A stretch of 64,000 nucleotides of DNA from Halomonas halodenitrificans DSM 735 (GCF_000620045.1 NZ_JHVH01000003.1:1-64000), one strand, 5' to 3'. Positions 8,487 to 17,482 are shown, counted from the stretch's first letter. Made by a program: numbers and translations. The notes: a model not told the origin generated them from the sequence alone.

Positions 8487-8888
8487 TTATTCTCCGGGGC
8501 GGAAGTCCAGCGCCACGGAGTTGAGGCAGTAGCGCTGCCCGGTGGTATCGACCGGGCCGTCGGGAAAAACATGACCGAGATGTGCACTGCAGCGTGCACA
8601 GCTTATCTCGATGCGACGCATGCCGTGGGTGGTGTCGAGGTGTTCCTCGACACACGACGGCGTCATGGGCCGATCGAAGCTCGGCCAGCCACAGCCGGCA
8701 TCGAACTTGTGCTCGTTCTCGAACAATGGCGCATGGCAGCATACACAGTGATAGATGCCGTGCTCACGAGTGACTCGGCAATCACCGCTGAAGGGGGGCT
8801 CGGTGCCCTTTTCCCGGGTGACGCGGTACTGCTCCGGAGTGAGCATGTCACGCCATTCGGCGTCGGGCCTGTCGATCTTCCAGGGCAT
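8487..8888 (-). CDS. msrB: Peptide-methionine (R)-S-oxide reductase MsrB
   Basis: Reduces methionine-R-sulfoxide in oxidised proteins. 133 residues from ATG 8888, chosen because AAGGAGAG lies 6 bases upstream; a start six codons earlier (MTRRAT) lacks this signal. Zinc-binding pairs CVCC and CARC are present. The catalytic cysteine is in GQRYCLNSVALDF near the C-terminus, with a normal Cys codon and no selenocysteine. Other family blocks: CGWPSFDRPM and HLGHVFPDGP. No signal peptide, hence cytoplasmic. Its linkage to alaA and htpX matches Pseudomonas. Confidence 0.96.
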   Translation of the reverse strand: MPWKIDRPDAEWRDMLTPEQYRVTREKGTEPPFSGDCRVTREHGIYHCVCCHAPLFENEHKFDAGCGWPSFDRPMTPSCVEEHLDTTHGMRRIEISCARCSAHLGHVFPDGPVDTTGQRYCLNSVALDFRPGE

Positions 8889-8988
8889 GGTGGCTCTCCT
8901 TGTCACTGGGTGATGTCCCTATTGTGGCATGCACCGGGTGGGTCGGGGGAGACCTCGTTACAGGAGCGCACACGGCCCCTCAACGCAA

Positions 8989-9012
8989 GCGCCCCCGGGA
9001 GTGCGGGGGCGC
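8989..9012 (-). terminator. Terminator hairpin downstream of ychF
   Basis: GCGCCCCCG (8989-8997), 6-nt loop, CGGGGGCGC (9004-9012): a perfect 9-bp stem 19 bases past the ychF stop. The minus-strand tail TTGCGTTGAG is only moderately T-rich. Confidence 0.6.
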
Positions 9013-9031
9013 CTGTCATCCGAGTCGGGGC

Positions 9032-10123
9032 TCAGACGTTGAAGCGGAAGTGGATCACGTCGCCGTCCTGGACGATGTATTCCTTGCCCTCAAGGCGCCA
9101 CTTGCCGGCATCCTTGGCACCCTGTTCACCGCCCAGCGAGACGAAGTCCTCGTAGGCGATGACTTCGGCGCGGATAAAGCCCTTCTGGAAGTCGGTGTGG
9201 ATCACGCCGGCGCCTTCCGGGGCGGTGGCGCCCACCTTCACGGTCCAGGCGCGCACTTCCTTGACCCCGGCGGTGAAGTAGGTCTGCAGGCCGAGCAGGG
9301 CGTAGCCGGCACGAATAACGCGATCGAGCCCGGGCTCTTCCATGCCCATCTCGGCGAGGAACATGGTGCGTTCCTCGTCGTCCAGCTCGGCGATCTCGGC
9401 CTCCAGCTGGTTGCACACCGGTACCACGACGGCGCCCTCTTCCTCGGCGATCTCGCGGACCACGTCCAGGTAGGGGTTGGACGCGAAGCCGTCCTCGTTG
9501 ACGTTGGCGATGTACATGGTGGGCTTGAGGGTCAGAAAGCCGAAGCCCTTGAGCTGATGCCGGTCATCGTCGTCCAATCCGAAGCTCCGCAGCGGCATGC
9601 CCTCGGCCAGGTGAGGCTGGATGCGCTCGAGGATCGCCTTGGTGGCGATGGCTTCCTTGTCGCCGCCCTTGGCCACGCGCACCAGGCGCTGGATGGCACG
9701 CTCCACGGTGTCGAGGTCGGCCAGCGCGAGTTCCATGTTGATGATCTCGATATCGGCACGCGGATCGACCTGGTTGGCGACGTGGATCACGTTGTCGTTG
9801 TCGAAACAGCGCACCACATGGGCGATGGCCTGGGTCTCACGGATATTGGCCAGGAACTTGTTGCCCAGCCCCTCACCCTTGGAGGCCCCGGCGACCAGGC
9901 CGGCGATATCGACAAACTCCATGGTGGTCGGCAGGACCTTCTGTGGCTTGACGATCTCGGCCAGCTTGTCGAGGCGAGGGTCGGGCATGGGCACGATGCC
10001 CACGTTGGGCTCGATGGTGCAGAAGGGGAAGTTCTCTGCGTCAATGCCGGACTTGGTGAGTGCGTTGAAGAGAGTCGACTTGCCGACATTGGGCAGGCCG
10101 ACGATACCGCAATTGAAACCCAT
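9032..10123 (-). CDS. ychF: Ribosome-binding ATPase YchF (OLA1 subfamily)
   Basis: 363 residues, the family length. TRAFAC-class P-loop protein that prefers ATP over GTP, binds ribosomes and is redox-regulated. P-loop [18 protein letters not shown] near residue 8; switch region [18 protein letters not shown] (G3 DIAG); the C-terminal TGS-type domain includes [13 protein letters not shown] and ends [15 protein letters not shown]. The order pth then ychF on the same strand is common in gammaproteobacteria, although here 202 bases with inverted repeats separate them. Confidence 0.97.
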   Translation of the reverse strand: MGFNCGIVGLPNVGKSTLFNALTKSGIDAENFPFCTIEPNVGIVPMPDPRLDKLAEIVKPQKVLPTTMEFVDIAGLVAGASKGEGLGNKFLANIRETQAIAHVVRCFDNDNVIHVANQVDPRADIEIINMELALADLDTVERAIQRLVRVAKGGDKEAIATKAILERIQPHLAEGMPLRSFGLDDDDRHQLKGFGFLTLKPTMYIANVNEDGFASNPYLDVVREIAEEEGAVVVPVCNQLEAEIAELDDEERTMFLAEMGMEEPGLDRVIRAGYALLGLQTYFTAGVKEVRAWTVKVGATAPEGAGVIHTDFQKGFIRAEVIAYEDFVSLGGEQGAKDAGKWRLEGKEYIVQDGDVIHFRFNV

Positions 10124-10218
10124 AAGATGTACCTGAAAATGGTGTGCCAGAAGGTGAGAGCAGAGCCGCTCGCCATTCTAAGAGATGCCCATGGCATGAG
10201 CTATAAGCCTGAAGCCTG

Positions 10219-10320
10219 AAGCTGGAAGCTTGAAGTAACCCCTAAACGGCAAACCATTGCCTCGCCGAGTGATGGCGCACGTGGGTTTTCTTCCAGCTCA
10301 TGGCTTCAAGCTTACAGCTT
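10219..10320. repeat. Inverted repeat pair in the pth-ychF gap
   Basis: A 17-bp arm at 10219-10235 (AAGCTGGAAGCTTGAAG) is matched at 16 of 17 positions by the reverse complement of 10304-10320. A CATGAGCT block also lies beside both arms. Upstream of the first arm, GAAGCCTGAAGC makes short direct repeats. The arms are 68 bases apart, so the pair could form a long-range stem or mark a REP-like dispersed element. No reading frame of substance occupies the gap. Confidence 0.7.
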
Positions 10321-10345
10321 GTTTTTCAGCCGGAGGCTGAAAAAC
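10321..10345. other. Perfect 11-bp hairpin spanning the pth stop codon
   Basis: GTTTTTCAGCC, loop GGA, GGCTGAAAAAC: a perfect stem whose sequence includes the last codons and the TGA of pth (minus strand). In the direction of pth transcription the 3' arm ends in A residues, not T, so it is not a standard intrinsic terminator; it may protect the 3' end of the mRNA. Confidence 0.7.
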
Positions 10346-10916
10346 CATGCAGCCGGTTCATGGCCTTGGCCCACTGGCCGTCGAGGGCCTCGGGCAGGGT
10401 CGCCAGGCATTCGTCGATGGCGGCCTCTATCGCCGTATGCTCGGCCTTGCCGGGGCGGCCCAGGACGTAATTCGTGACCTGGCGTGAGTCCCCGGGATGC
10501 CCCACGCCGATGCGCAGGCGGTGGAAATCGCGGGTGTTACCCAGGGCGCTGATGATATCCCGCAGGCCGTTGTGCCCGCCGTGGCCACCGCCGGTCTTGT
10601 AGCGGGCACTGCCCGGAGGCAGGTCGAGCTCATCGTGGGCCACCAGCAGCTCATCGGGTGTCAGCTTGTAGAATTGACAGAGCGCCGCTACCGCACCGCC
10701 GCTGCGATTCATGAAGGTGGTGGGATTGAGAAGATGGAGGTCGTACCCCTCGAGCTGGACCCTGGCGTGCAGGCCCAGGAACTTGCGGTCGGCGCGCAGC
10801 CCGCTGCCGGCACGGCGCGCGACGGCCTCCACCAGCCAGGCCCCGGCATTATGGCGGGTCGCCTCGTAGTCGGCGCCGGGGTTGCCCAGTCCGATGATCG
10901 CTCTCACCTGACTCAT
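10326..10916 (-). CDS. pth: Peptidyl-tRNA hydrolase
   Basis: Releases peptides from peptidyl-tRNA that has dropped off the ribosome. 196 residues, typical. The N-terminal GLGNPGADYEATRHNAGAW holds the catalytic His; NPTTFMNRSGGAV carries the conserved Asn; AHDELDLPPGSARYKTGGGHGGHNGLRDI holds the Asp and the Gly/His-rich loop. Start ATG 10916 is preceded by GGAG 6 bases away. That ribosome-binding site directly follows the U-tract of the rplY terminator, so expression by readthrough may be limited. Confidence 0.97.
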   Translation of the reverse strand: MSQVRAIIGLGNPGADYEATRHNAGAWLVEAVARRAGSGLRADRKFLGLHARVQLEGYDLHLLNPTTFMNRSGGAVAALCQFYKLTPDELLVAHDELDLPPGSARYKTGGGHGGHNGLRDIISALGNTRDFHRLRIGVGHPGDSRQVTNYVLGRPGKAEHTAIEAAIDECLATLPEALDGQWAKAMNRLHGFSASG

Positions 10917-10927
10917 GTGTCAGCTCC

Positions 10928-10956
10928 AAAAAAAATCAAGCGCCGGGGCGCTTGAT
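10928..10956 (-). terminator. Intrinsic terminator of rplY, abutting the pth ribosome-binding site
   Basis: On the minus strand ATCAAGCGC, loop CCCG, GCGCTTGAT, then a run of seven to eight T. This is the clearest intrinsic terminator of the window. It lies about 50 bases after the rplY stop, and its T-run ends next to the GGAG of pth. Confidence 0.9.
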
Positions 10957-10967
10957 CATCAGCAGAA

Positions 10968-10988
10968 GGGCCGCACATGGTGCGGCCC
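10968..10988 (-). other. Hairpin upstream of the rplY terminator
   Basis: GGGCCGCA (10968-10975), loop CATGG, TGCGGCCC (10981-10988): a perfect 8-bp stem between the rplY stop and the main terminator. It has no T-run of its own. The two hairpins in series could act together in termination or 3'-end protection. Confidence 0.6.
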
Positions 10989-11003
10989 CGGAGCGGTTGA
11001 GGA

Positions 11004-11651
11004 TCACTCCTCGCCCGACTCGCTCCCTTCCTCGCCTTCGGCGTCTTCCGCGTCATCATCCGCGGAGCGCACCTTGGCCTTGACGATGTTAAGGACCGGA
11101 CCGTCGTGGTCCTCGCCCAGCGCCAGCGCCGGGATGCTGACGCCGGCCGGCAGCACCAGGTCGGAGAGGTGCTTGATGGCGCCGACCTCAAGGTCGCTGA
11201 TGTCGATTTCCAGGTAGTCGGGCAGATCCTTGGGCAGGCAGCTGATCTCGACGTCGGTGGCCAGATGGTAAAGCTCGCCATCCTGATCCTTGATGCCGAC
11301 ACAGTGCTCTTCACCGGCAATGTGCAGCGGCACGCGTGTGGTGAATTCCTGGTTGGCTGCCACGCGCAGGAAGTCGGCGTGGGTCACCAGCTGCTTGTAG
11401 GGGTGGCGCTGCAGGTCACGCACAACGACCTGCTCGCTCTTGCCGTCGACAACCAGATTGATGACGGAGGAGAAAAAGACCTCTTCCTCGATCGCCTTGT
11501 AGAAGGCGGGCTTCTCGATGGCGATCGGCTGGGGTTCCTTCTCGCCACCATAGATGATGGCGGGAACCTGCTCGTTCGCACGACGCAGGCGGCGGCTCGC
11601 ACCTTTCCCCAGGTCGTTGCGAACGCTGGCGTTAAGAGTGAAATCTGACAT
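11004..11651 (-). CDS. rplY: 50S ribosomal protein L25/Ctc (long, two-domain form)
   Basis: Binds 5S rRNA in the large subunit. 215 residues: an N-terminal L25 domain (about 1-95, [20 protein letters not shown] and VPAIIYGG) plus the C-terminal TL5/CTC beta domain, ending in an acidic tail ([18 protein letters not shown]). The long form is normal for Pseudomonas relatives, whereas E. coli has only the 94-residue domain. Lies between prs and pth with hairpins on both sides, suggesting it can be a separate transcript. Confidence 0.96.
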   Translation of the reverse strand: MSDFTLNASVRNDLGKGASRRLRRANEQVPAIIYGGEKEPQPIAIEKPAFYKAIEEEVFFSSVINLVVDGKSEQVVVRDLQRHPYKQLVTHADFLRVAANQEFTTRVPLHIAGEEHCVGIKDQDGELYHLATDVEISCLPKDLPDYLEIDISDLEVGAIKHLSDLVLPAGVSIPALALGEDHDGPVLNIVKAKVRSADDDAEDAEGEEGSESGEE

Positions 11652-11676
11652 GGAATTGCCTCTTGCTTGAAGTAGG

Positions 11677-11709
11677 AAAACGTCAGGGACCGCGACCAGA
11701 GCCCTGACG
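11677..11709 (-). terminator. Terminator between prs and rplY
   Basis: On the minus strand CGTCAGGG, 13-nt loop, CCCTGACG, followed by TTTTCC. The 8-bp stem lies 68 bases past the prs stop and 30 bases upstream of the rplY start. The long loop and short T-run suggest partial termination. Confidence 0.55.
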
Positions 11710-11776
11710 CTTTCGGGTGCCCCGAAGGGCGCTTTCCGGCGCCTGTTATCCTGAGATGAGCCTCAATGGAACTCTC

Positions 11777-12718
11777 TCAGTGAAACATGGCGCTGACGGA
11801 TTCTTCGTTGCTTACCCGGCGAATCGCCTCGGCGATCAGTCCGGCGACGCTCAGCTGGCGGATTCTTCCGCTGCGGCATGCAGCCTCGGAGAGCGGAATG
11901 GTATCGGCGACAACCACTTCGTCGAGCACCGAGTCGACGATGTTGTCCACCGCCGGCCCGGAAAGAATGGGGTGAGTGGCGTAGGCGACGACGCGTTCGG
12001 CCCCGTGATCCTTGAGGGCTTCACCGGCCTTGCACAGGGTGCCGGCGGTGTCGATCATGTCGTCCACCACTACACAGTTGCGCCCTTCGATCTCGCCGAT
12101 GATGTGCATCACCTGGGCCTGGTTGGCCGCTGGACGACGCTTGTCGATAATGGCGAGGTCGGCATTGAGTTGCTTGGCGATGGCACGGGCGCGTACCACG
12201 CCGCCCACGTCGGGGGAGACCACGACCAGGTTCTGGTAGTTCTGGCGTTCGATGTCGTCGAGCAGGATCGGCGAGCCATAGACGTTGTCTACCGGCACGT
12301 CGAAGAAGCCCTGGATCTGATCGGCATGGAGGTCCATGGTCATCACCCGGTCGACGCCGGCCTTGACCATCATGTCGGCGACAATCTTGGCGGAGATCGG
12401 CACGCGAGCGGAGCGCACGCGACGATCCTGACGGGCGTAGCCGAAGTAGGGCACCACGGCGGTGATCCGTGACGCAGATGCCCGGCGCAGGGAATCTATC
12501 ATCAGGATCAGCTCCATCAGGTTGTCATTGGTCGGTGCACAGGTGGACTGCAGAACAAATACGTCCTTGCCGCGCACGTTCTCGTTGATCTCGACCGCGA
12601 TCTCGCCGTCGCTGAATTGGCCAACCGTGGCATTGCCTTGGCGGGTGTCCAGACTCTCGGCGATCTTGCGAGCGAGTTCGGGATTGGCATTCCCGGCGAA
12701 AACCATCAATTTTGACAC
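11777..12718 (-). CDS. prs: Ribose-phosphate pyrophosphokinase
   Basis: Makes PRPP from ribose-5-phosphate and ATP for purine, pyrimidine, NAD, histidine and tryptophan synthesis. 313 residues. N-terminus [39 protein letters not shown]-binding [11 protein letters not shown]; metal/flexible-loop region [21 protein letters not shown]-binding loop [26 protein letters not shown] near the end. It follows ispE by 54 bases on the same strand. The tRNA gene often found between ispE and prs in Pseudomonas is not present here. Confidence 0.97.
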   Translation of the reverse strand: MSKLMVFAGNANPELARKIAESLDTRQGNATVGQFSDGEIAVEINENVRGKDVFVLQSTCAPTNDNLMELILMIDSLRRASASRITAVVPYFGYARQDRRVRSARVPISAKIVADMMVKAGVDRVMTMDLHADQIQGFFDVPVDNVYGSPILLDDIERQNYQNLVVVSPDVGGVVRARAIAKQLNADLAIIDKRRPAANQAQVMHIIGEIEGRNCVVVDDMIDTAGTLCKAGEALKDHGAERVVAYATHPILSGPAVDNIVDSVLDEVVVADTIPLSEAACRSGRIRQLSVAGLIAEAIRRVSNEESVSAMFH

Positions 12719-12772
12719 GCGCAGCCACCTATGCAGTGTGTTGGGTCATCTGGGGGGGAGGATCGGCTGTGA

Positions 12773-13642
12773 TCAGCGATCCAGAACGTCATGCAGCGGA
12801 GAACGGTTCAGCCCGCGCGCCTTGAAGGCCCGCCAGCGGCCGTCGATCTCGGTCAACAGTCGATCGGCCTGTTGTTCGTCTGCCAGGCGGGCAAAGACGC
12901 AGGCACCCGTGCCGGTCAGCATGGTAGGGGCTCGTCGAGCCAGCCAGTCCAGTACCGTGGATATCGGCGGATAGTGCAACCTGACCGTCGCCTCGCAGTC
13001 GTTGCGCCAATCGGGCGCTCCCCCCTGCAGGGCGCGCGCCATGGTAATAGGGGGGGTGTGACGTGTCAATTCGGGGGCCTGGAACACCGTGGGCGTGGCC
13101 ACCTCGATGCCGGGGTGGACCACCACGAACCAGGGGGTGTCCAGCTCCACCGGAGTGAGGCGTTCGCCGACCCCCTCGGCCCAGGCGGCGCGCCCGTGAA
13201 CGAAGACGGGGACATCGGCGCCGAGGGCGAGGCCCAGTTCGGCGAGGTGTTCCAGGGATAGCTCCAGTCCCCAGAGGGTGGCGAGGCCGAGCAGGGCGGT
13301 GGCGGCGTCCGAGCTGCCTCCGCCGAGGCCGCCCCCCAGGGGAAGGTGCTTCTCCAGGTGAATGTCCGCGCCTAGCGTACCGCCGTGGCGGGACTGGAGC
13401 AGGTGCGCCGCGCGCACGATCAGGTTCTGGTCATGGGGCACGCCGGCAATGTCCGGTGTCAGGGAGATCTCGCCGTCCTGGCGCAGGGCGAGCCGCAGGG
13501 TGTCGCCGTGGTCGAGGAACTGGAACAGGGTCTGCAGCTCATGGTAGCCATCGGCCCGTCGCCCCGTGATATGCAGCATCCGATTGAGCTTGGCGGGGGC
13601 CGGCAGGTCAAGGCTCGCCCGGGGCGTCCCGTGTTCAGTCAT
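12773..13642 (-). CDS. ispE: 4-diphosphocytidyl-2-C-methyl-D-erythritol kinase
   Basis: GHMP-family kinase phosphorylating CDP-methylerythritol in the MEP isoprenoid pathway. 289 residues from ATG 13642. N-terminal LDLPAPAKLNRMLHITGRRADGYHEL with the substrate Lys; ATP loop PLGGGLGGGSSDAATALL; C-terminal LTGTGACVFARL. I prefer 13642 over a longer frame because MTEHGTPRASLDL fits the family and GGAG lies upstream. The start overlaps the last 8 bases of lolB, suggesting translational coupling. Confidence 0.96.
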   Translation of the reverse strand: MTEHGTPRASLDLPAPAKLNRMLHITGRRADGYHELQTLFQFLDHGDTLRLALRQDGEISLTPDIAGVPHDQNLIVRAAHLLQSRHGGTLGADIHLEKHLPLGGGLGGGSSDAATALLGLATLWGLELSLEHLAELGLALGADVPVFVHGRAAWAEGVGERLTPVELDTPWFVVVHPGIEVATPTVFQAPELTRHTPPITMARALQGGAPDWRNDCEATVRLHYPPISTVLDWLARRAPTMLTGTGACVFARLADEQQADRLLTEIDGRWRAFKARGLNRSPLHDVLDR

Positions 13643-14252
13643 TGCCGAGCTCCGGTCGCCATTCGTTGACCACCAGGGTGACGCGTAGATCACCGTAGTG
13701 CATCACCAGGCGGCGCGGCAGCCACAAGCGGTCGGTATAGGTCCAGTCTCGGTAGTCGATCTCCCAGCCGGCCTGCGTGATCCGTGCCGGGAATCCCAGG
13801 GCGTCCTCCTCGAGTCGATAATCGCTGTCTTCGCCGGGCAGGCCACGAATCCAGTCGGCGAGTGCGCCGAGTGGCAGCGACCAGCCCAGCTGCTGCTCCA
13901 TCAGGGCCTCGGGGGTTTCGGCCTCGAAGCGTCCTTCCGATGTGGTCATCGAGAAGCGGCCCTCGCGGCCCTCGAGGGTGCTGCGACCGCTGCCGAAGGG
14001 GCCGCTGATCAACAGGCGGTAATAGTGGGGATACTGGCTCCAGTCCAGGTTGGCACTGGTGGAGTCTTCGGGGGTGCGTAGGCCGGCCTTGCCGGCGATC
14101 TGCCAGGTATCCAGTGACTCCAGGCGTGCCTGCTGGTCCTGCCACTGGCCAGGGGTGCGCTCTCCCTCGGGCTGCGGTGCCTGGCGGGCGCAGCCGGCGA
14201 TCAATGTCAGGAGCATGGCAGCCGTGATAAGCAGAGAGGGGTGGCGTCGCAT
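13635..14252 (-). CDS. lolB: Outer-membrane lipoprotein receptor LolB
   Basis: Accepts lipoproteins from LolA and inserts them in the outer membrane. 205 residues. Lipoprotein signal MRRHPSLLITAAMLLTLIAGC: a basic start, hydrophobic core and lipobox LIAGC with Cys at 21 and Ala at +2, consistent with outer-membrane sorting. Family blocks: WQIAGKAGLRTPEDSTSANLDW and a C-terminal DYRDWTYTDRLWLPRRLVM. The start at 14252 is set by the signal peptide; the frame is open further upstream only over the TPR gene. Sits between the TPR lipoprotein gene and ispE as in Pseudomonas. Confidence 0.94.
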   Translation of the reverse strand: MRRHPSLLITAAMLLTLIAGCARQAPQPEGERTPGQWQDQQARLESLDTWQIAGKAGLRTPEDSTSANLDWSQYPHYYRLLISGPFGSGRSTLEGREGRFSMTTSEGRFEAETPEALMEQQLGWSLPLGALADWIRGLPGEDSDYRLEEDALGFPARITQAGWEIDYRDWTYTDRLWLPRRLVMHYGDLRVTLVVNEWRPELGND

Positions 14253-14265
14253 GATGGTCTCGTGG

Positions 14266-16032
14266 TCAGTGGGATGTGTCGGCGGGAGCCAGCTCGGGAG
14301 TACGCTGGAGCAGCTCGTCGAGCTGCGGGTGCTCGTCGAGGCGCCTGAAGGCCTCGCGCACCAGGTCGCGGGCCTCATCGTGTCGGCCCAGTGACCACAA
14401 CACCTCGGCGAGGTGGGCGGCGACTTCCTGGTCGGGCATGTCACGATAGGCGCGCTCGAGCCAGGGCAGGGCTTCCTGAGGGTCACCCTGGAGATAGCGC
14501 ACCCAGCCCAGGCTGTCGAGGATCGCCGGATTGTCGGGCTCGAGGGCGTGAGCCCGCTCGATCAGCTCACGCGCCTCGTCGAGTCGTGACGCCGGGCCCT
14601 GGTCGGCGAGGGTGTAGCCCAGGGCGTTGAGCGCCATGGCGTTGTCGGGATTGCGCTCGATGATGCGCCCCAGGTCACGTTCCATGCCTTGCAGGTCGCC
14701 TGCCTCCCAGGCACGCATGCCGCGCAGATAAAGCAGCTGTTCGTCGTCGGGTGTGCGTGCCAGCTCTCGGTCGAGGAGGGTGTCGGCCTCCTGGTCGAGG
14801 CCTTCCTGGTTGAGGAGTTCCACTTCCAGCGTCACCAGGTCGCCATACTGCTCGGCGTGGCGCAATCGTTCACCGTGCAGGAAATCGCGAGCATCGCTCA
14901 GGCGGTCGTTGTCTATCAGCATCTCGGCCGCTCGCAGGCGGCTGAGCAGGAAGCCTTCCTCGGGCGGCACCTGGCGATAATAAAGCAGGGCGTTGTCGAC
15001 CTCATCCTCGCCTCGGGCAATATCGCCCAGCAGCAGGAAGGCCTCGGGTGGGGGGTCGGGAAGCTCGGTCAGCGGCAGCAGCAGGCGCCGAGCGGGCTCA
15101 TGGTGGCCTTCATCCAGGTAGAGGCGCGCCAGCCCAAGAGGCAGGGCGGCATCACCGGTGTGCTTCTCGAGCAGGGCCTGGGTCCGGGCCTCGGCCGCGG
15201 TGACATTGCCCAGGCGTAGTTCGCTTTGTGCCAGCAGGAGAATAAAGCGTGGGTCACCGGGCGAGACCGTGAGGCCTCGACGGGCGGCGGCGCGGGCGGC
15301 GCGCGGGTCGTCCGCCTCCTGGGCCAGTCGGGCACGAGTCAGCCACAGGGCCGGCAGCTCCGGTGCCCGGGCGCCGAGGCGCTCCAGGCGGCGTTCGGCG
15401 GCGGCAGCGTCACCGACGGCCACTTCGAGCATCGCGGTCGCGAGTTCGGCATCATGGCGACGTGCATCTTCCGGCGCCGTGGTCAGGTAATCACGCAGTT
15501 CGGCCAGTAGCGGCGCGGGATCGGCGTCATCGGCCAGGGCCGCTTCCACTAGCGAGGAAATCTCGCTGTCGCCGCCTTCCCGGACGAGCGCCAGCCGCTG
15601 GCGAAGAGCCTCGTCCCAATCGCCACGCTGGACGGAGAGACCGGCCAGCAGGCGGGCCGGTGCGACGCTGTCGGGAGCCAGCCCCTGCCACTCCCTGGCG
15701 GCACGGTCGAGCAGCTCCTGGTCGTTGCCGAAACTGGCGGCCAGTGCGGCACGCTCCGCCAGGCCGGCGCTGCGATAGCGCCGGGTAGCCATGAGATAGC
15801 CCTCGGCCGCGCGTTGGTAGTCGCCGCGCTGGCCGGCCAGCTCCGCAGTGAGCAAGTCGGCGAGGCCCTCGGCATCGAGGCCCTTCTCGATGGGTGGGGC
15901 TCCGGCCAGCGGGTCCTCCATCGCCGGGGAAGGGCCTTTGTCCAGCGGCCACGACTGACAGCCGGTCAACAGCAGGGCCAGTACCGGTACCACCAGCGGC
16001 GGGGTTAACAGGGAGAAGGGGACGCGGGCCAT
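14266..16032 (-). CDS. Tetratricopeptide-repeat lipoprotein
   Basis: 588-residue TPR protein. The N-terminus MARVPFSLLTPPLVVPVLAL is followed by LLTGC, a lipobox with Cys near residue 25; the next residue is Gln, which fits outer-membrane sorting. Many degenerate TPR helices follow; the clearest are in the last 200 residues: DNAMALNALGYTLADQGP, then DNPAILDSLGWVRYLQGDP. Genes of this kind lie between hemA and lolB in Pseudomonas and relatives. The repeats suggest a scaffold for protein contacts; the molecular role is not known to me. It is divergent from hemA. Confidence 0.88.
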   Translation of the reverse strand: MARVPFSLLTPPLVVPVLALLLTGCQSWPLDKGPSPAMEDPLAGAPPIEKGLDAEGLADLLTAELAGQRGDYQRAAEGYLMATRRYRSAGLAERAALAASFGNDQELLDRAAREWQGLAPDSVAPARLLAGLSVQRGDWDEALRQRLALVREGGDSEISSLVEAALADDADPAPLLAELRDYLTTAPEDARRHDAELATAMLEVAVGDAAAAERRLERLGARAPELPALWLTRARLAQEADDPRAARAAARRGLTVSPGDPRFILLLAQSELRLGNVTAAEARTQALLEKHTGDAALPLGLARLYLDEGHHEPARRLLLPLTELPDPPPEAFLLLGDIARGEDEVDNALLYYRQVPPEEGFLLSRLRAAEMLIDNDRLSDARDFLHGERLRHAEQYGDLVTLEVELLNQEGLDQEADTLLDRELARTPDDEQLLYLRGMRAWEAGDLQGMERDLGRIIERNPDNAMALNALGYTLADQGPASRLDEARELIERAHALEPDNPAILDSLGWVRYLQGDPQEALPWLERAYRDMPDQEVAAHLAEVLWSLGRHDEARDLVREAFRRLDEHPQLDELLQRTPELAPADTSH

Positions 16033-16127
16033 GGGGGTCTCGCTTGCGATGCGGTGGCCTCAGCATAACGGCTCGGCCGTCGTGGGCAAAGGTGCGGCGC
16101 CGAGGTGCGGCCATTGCCTGTCGGCTG

Positions 16128-16136
16128 TGATAGAAT
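16128..16136 (+). promoter_or_regulatory. Candidate extended -10 element of hemA
   Basis: TGATAGAAT (TGn plus TAGAAT) lies 62 bases before the hemA ATG in the divergent TPR/hemA gap. No convincing -35 is seen at the correct distance, which extended -10 promoters tolerate. Identified by motif only. Confidence 0.4.
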
Positions 16137-16198
16137 CCTGGCGCCTCGATAGCGAGGCGGTAATGGCCGCACACCCCCACGTTCAAGATGCCCGACGC

Positions 16199-17473
16199 AT
16201 GACGCTGATTGCCCTTGGAATCAATCACCGAACCGCCACCGTGGAGGTGCGCGAACAGGTGGCCTTCGACCCCGCCGAGCTGGAGGCTGCGCTGGCTGAG
16301 CTGCGTGGCTTGCCCGAAGTCAGGGAGGCGGCTGTCCTCTCGACCTGCAATCGCACCGAGCTCTACTGCGTGACCGAGGCCGAAGCCAACGGGGAGGCGG
16401 CCATCCTGCAATGGCTGGGTCGCTTCCATGGGCTGCCGGTCGATGATCTCGCCACCTGCGCCTATCATTATCTCGATAACGAGGCCGCCCGTCATCTGAT
16501 GCGGGTGGCGGTAGGGCTGGATTCCATGGTGCTGGGTGAGCCCCAGATCCTCGGTCAGCTCAAGGAGGCCTACCAGACCAGCCGTCTGGGCAACGGGATC
16601 GGCAAGGAGCTGGAGTGCCTGTTTCAGCACACCTTCGCCGTGGCCAAGCAGGTGCGGACGGAAACCGGCATCGGCCGCAACCCGGTGTCGGTCGCCTATG
16701 CGGCGGTGAGCCTGGCGAGCCGTATCTTCGATGATTTCGGCCGCGCCCGCGCGCTGTTGATCGGTGCCGGCGAGACCATCGAACTGGTGGCCCGCCACCT
16801 GGTGGAAGCCGGCGTCAGCCAGCTGACCGTGGCCAATCGTACCCGTGAGCGGGGGGAGTTGCTGGCCGCGCCCCTGGGAGGCCGGGCGATTACCCTGGAC
16901 GCCATCCCCGATGCCCTGGTGGAGGCGGATATCGTCATCTCCTCGACCGCGGCGCCGTTGCCGATCCTGGGCAAGGGCATGGTGGAGCGGGCGCTGAAGA
17001 AGCGCCGCCACCGGCCGATCTTCATGGTCGATATCGCCGTGCCTCGGGATATCGAGCCCGAGGTGGGCCAGCTCGCCGATATCTTCCTCTATACGGTGGA
17101 TGACCTCCAGGAGGTGATCGCGGAGAATCGCCGTCATCGCCAGGTGGCCGCCGACCAGGCGGAGTCGCTGATCGAACATGGCGTGGGCGCCTGGCTGCAT
17201 GACCTTCGCATACGCAGTGGCGGCGAGTTGATCCACGACTACCGCTCGCGTGGCGAGGCACACCGTGAACATTCCCTGGCGCAGGCGCTGACGCGGCTGG
17301 AGCGTGGCGAGGACCCGGAGGCCGTGGTGCGACGTCTCGCCCACCAGCTCACCAACCGGTTGATGCACGGCCCCACCGTGGCGCTGCGCGAGGCCGCCTC
17401 CGCCGAGCGCCACGACCTGCTCGAGGCGGCCGGCGTGCTGCTGCTCGAAGCGACACCCGACAAGACCCGATAG
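16199..17473 (+). CDS. hemA: Glutamyl-tRNA reductase
   Basis: NADPH-dependent reduction of glutamyl-tRNA to glutamate-1-semialdehyde, the first committed step of tetrapyrrole synthesis. 424 residues. MTLIALGINHRTA is the family start; the catalytic nucleophile Cys50 is in LSTCNRTELYC; the NADPH-binding domain starts near LLIGAGETIELVARHLV; C-terminal dimerisation domain. ATG 16199 is chosen because it gives the standard N-terminus; a start 12 codons earlier is possible. It heads a plus-strand unit with prfA and prmC, and begins 9 bases before prfA ends the spacing. Confidence 0.97.
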   Translation: MTLIALGINHRTATVEVREQVAFDPAELEAALAELRGLPEVREAAVLSTCNRTELYCVTEAEANGEAAILQWLGRFHGLPVDDLATCAYHYLDNEAARHLMRVAVGLDSMVLGEPQILGQLKEAYQTSRLGNGIGKELECLFQHTFAVAKQVRTETGIGRNPVSVAYAAVSLASRIFDDFGRARALLIGAGETIELVARHLVEAGVSQLTVANRTRERGELLAAPLGGRAITLDAIPDALVEADIVISSTAAPLPILGKGMVERALKKRRHRPIFMVDIAVPRDIEPEVGQLADIFLYTVDDLQEVIAENRRHRQVAADQAESLIEHGVGAWLHDLRIRSGGELIHDYRSRGEAHREHSLAQALTRLERGEDPEAVVRRLAHQLTNRLMHGPTVALREAASAERHDLLEAAGVLLLEATPDKTR

Positions 17474-17482
17474 GACCGATTA

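Noticed and set aside
10321..10345. Perfect hairpin taken as intrinsic terminator of pth
   Set aside because: In the pth direction the 3' arm is followed by A residues and not T, so the terminator label was withheld.
12719..12772. Possible tRNA gene between ispE and prs, as in Pseudomonas
   Set aside because: Only 54 bases are available and no cloverleaf arms or T-loop sequence is present.
15527..17413. 628-codon minus-strand frame opposite hemA and the TPR gene
   Set aside because: It overlaps hemA, which has all catalytic motifs. The composition (many His/Gln/Arg/Gly) is typical of antisense frames in GC-rich genes.
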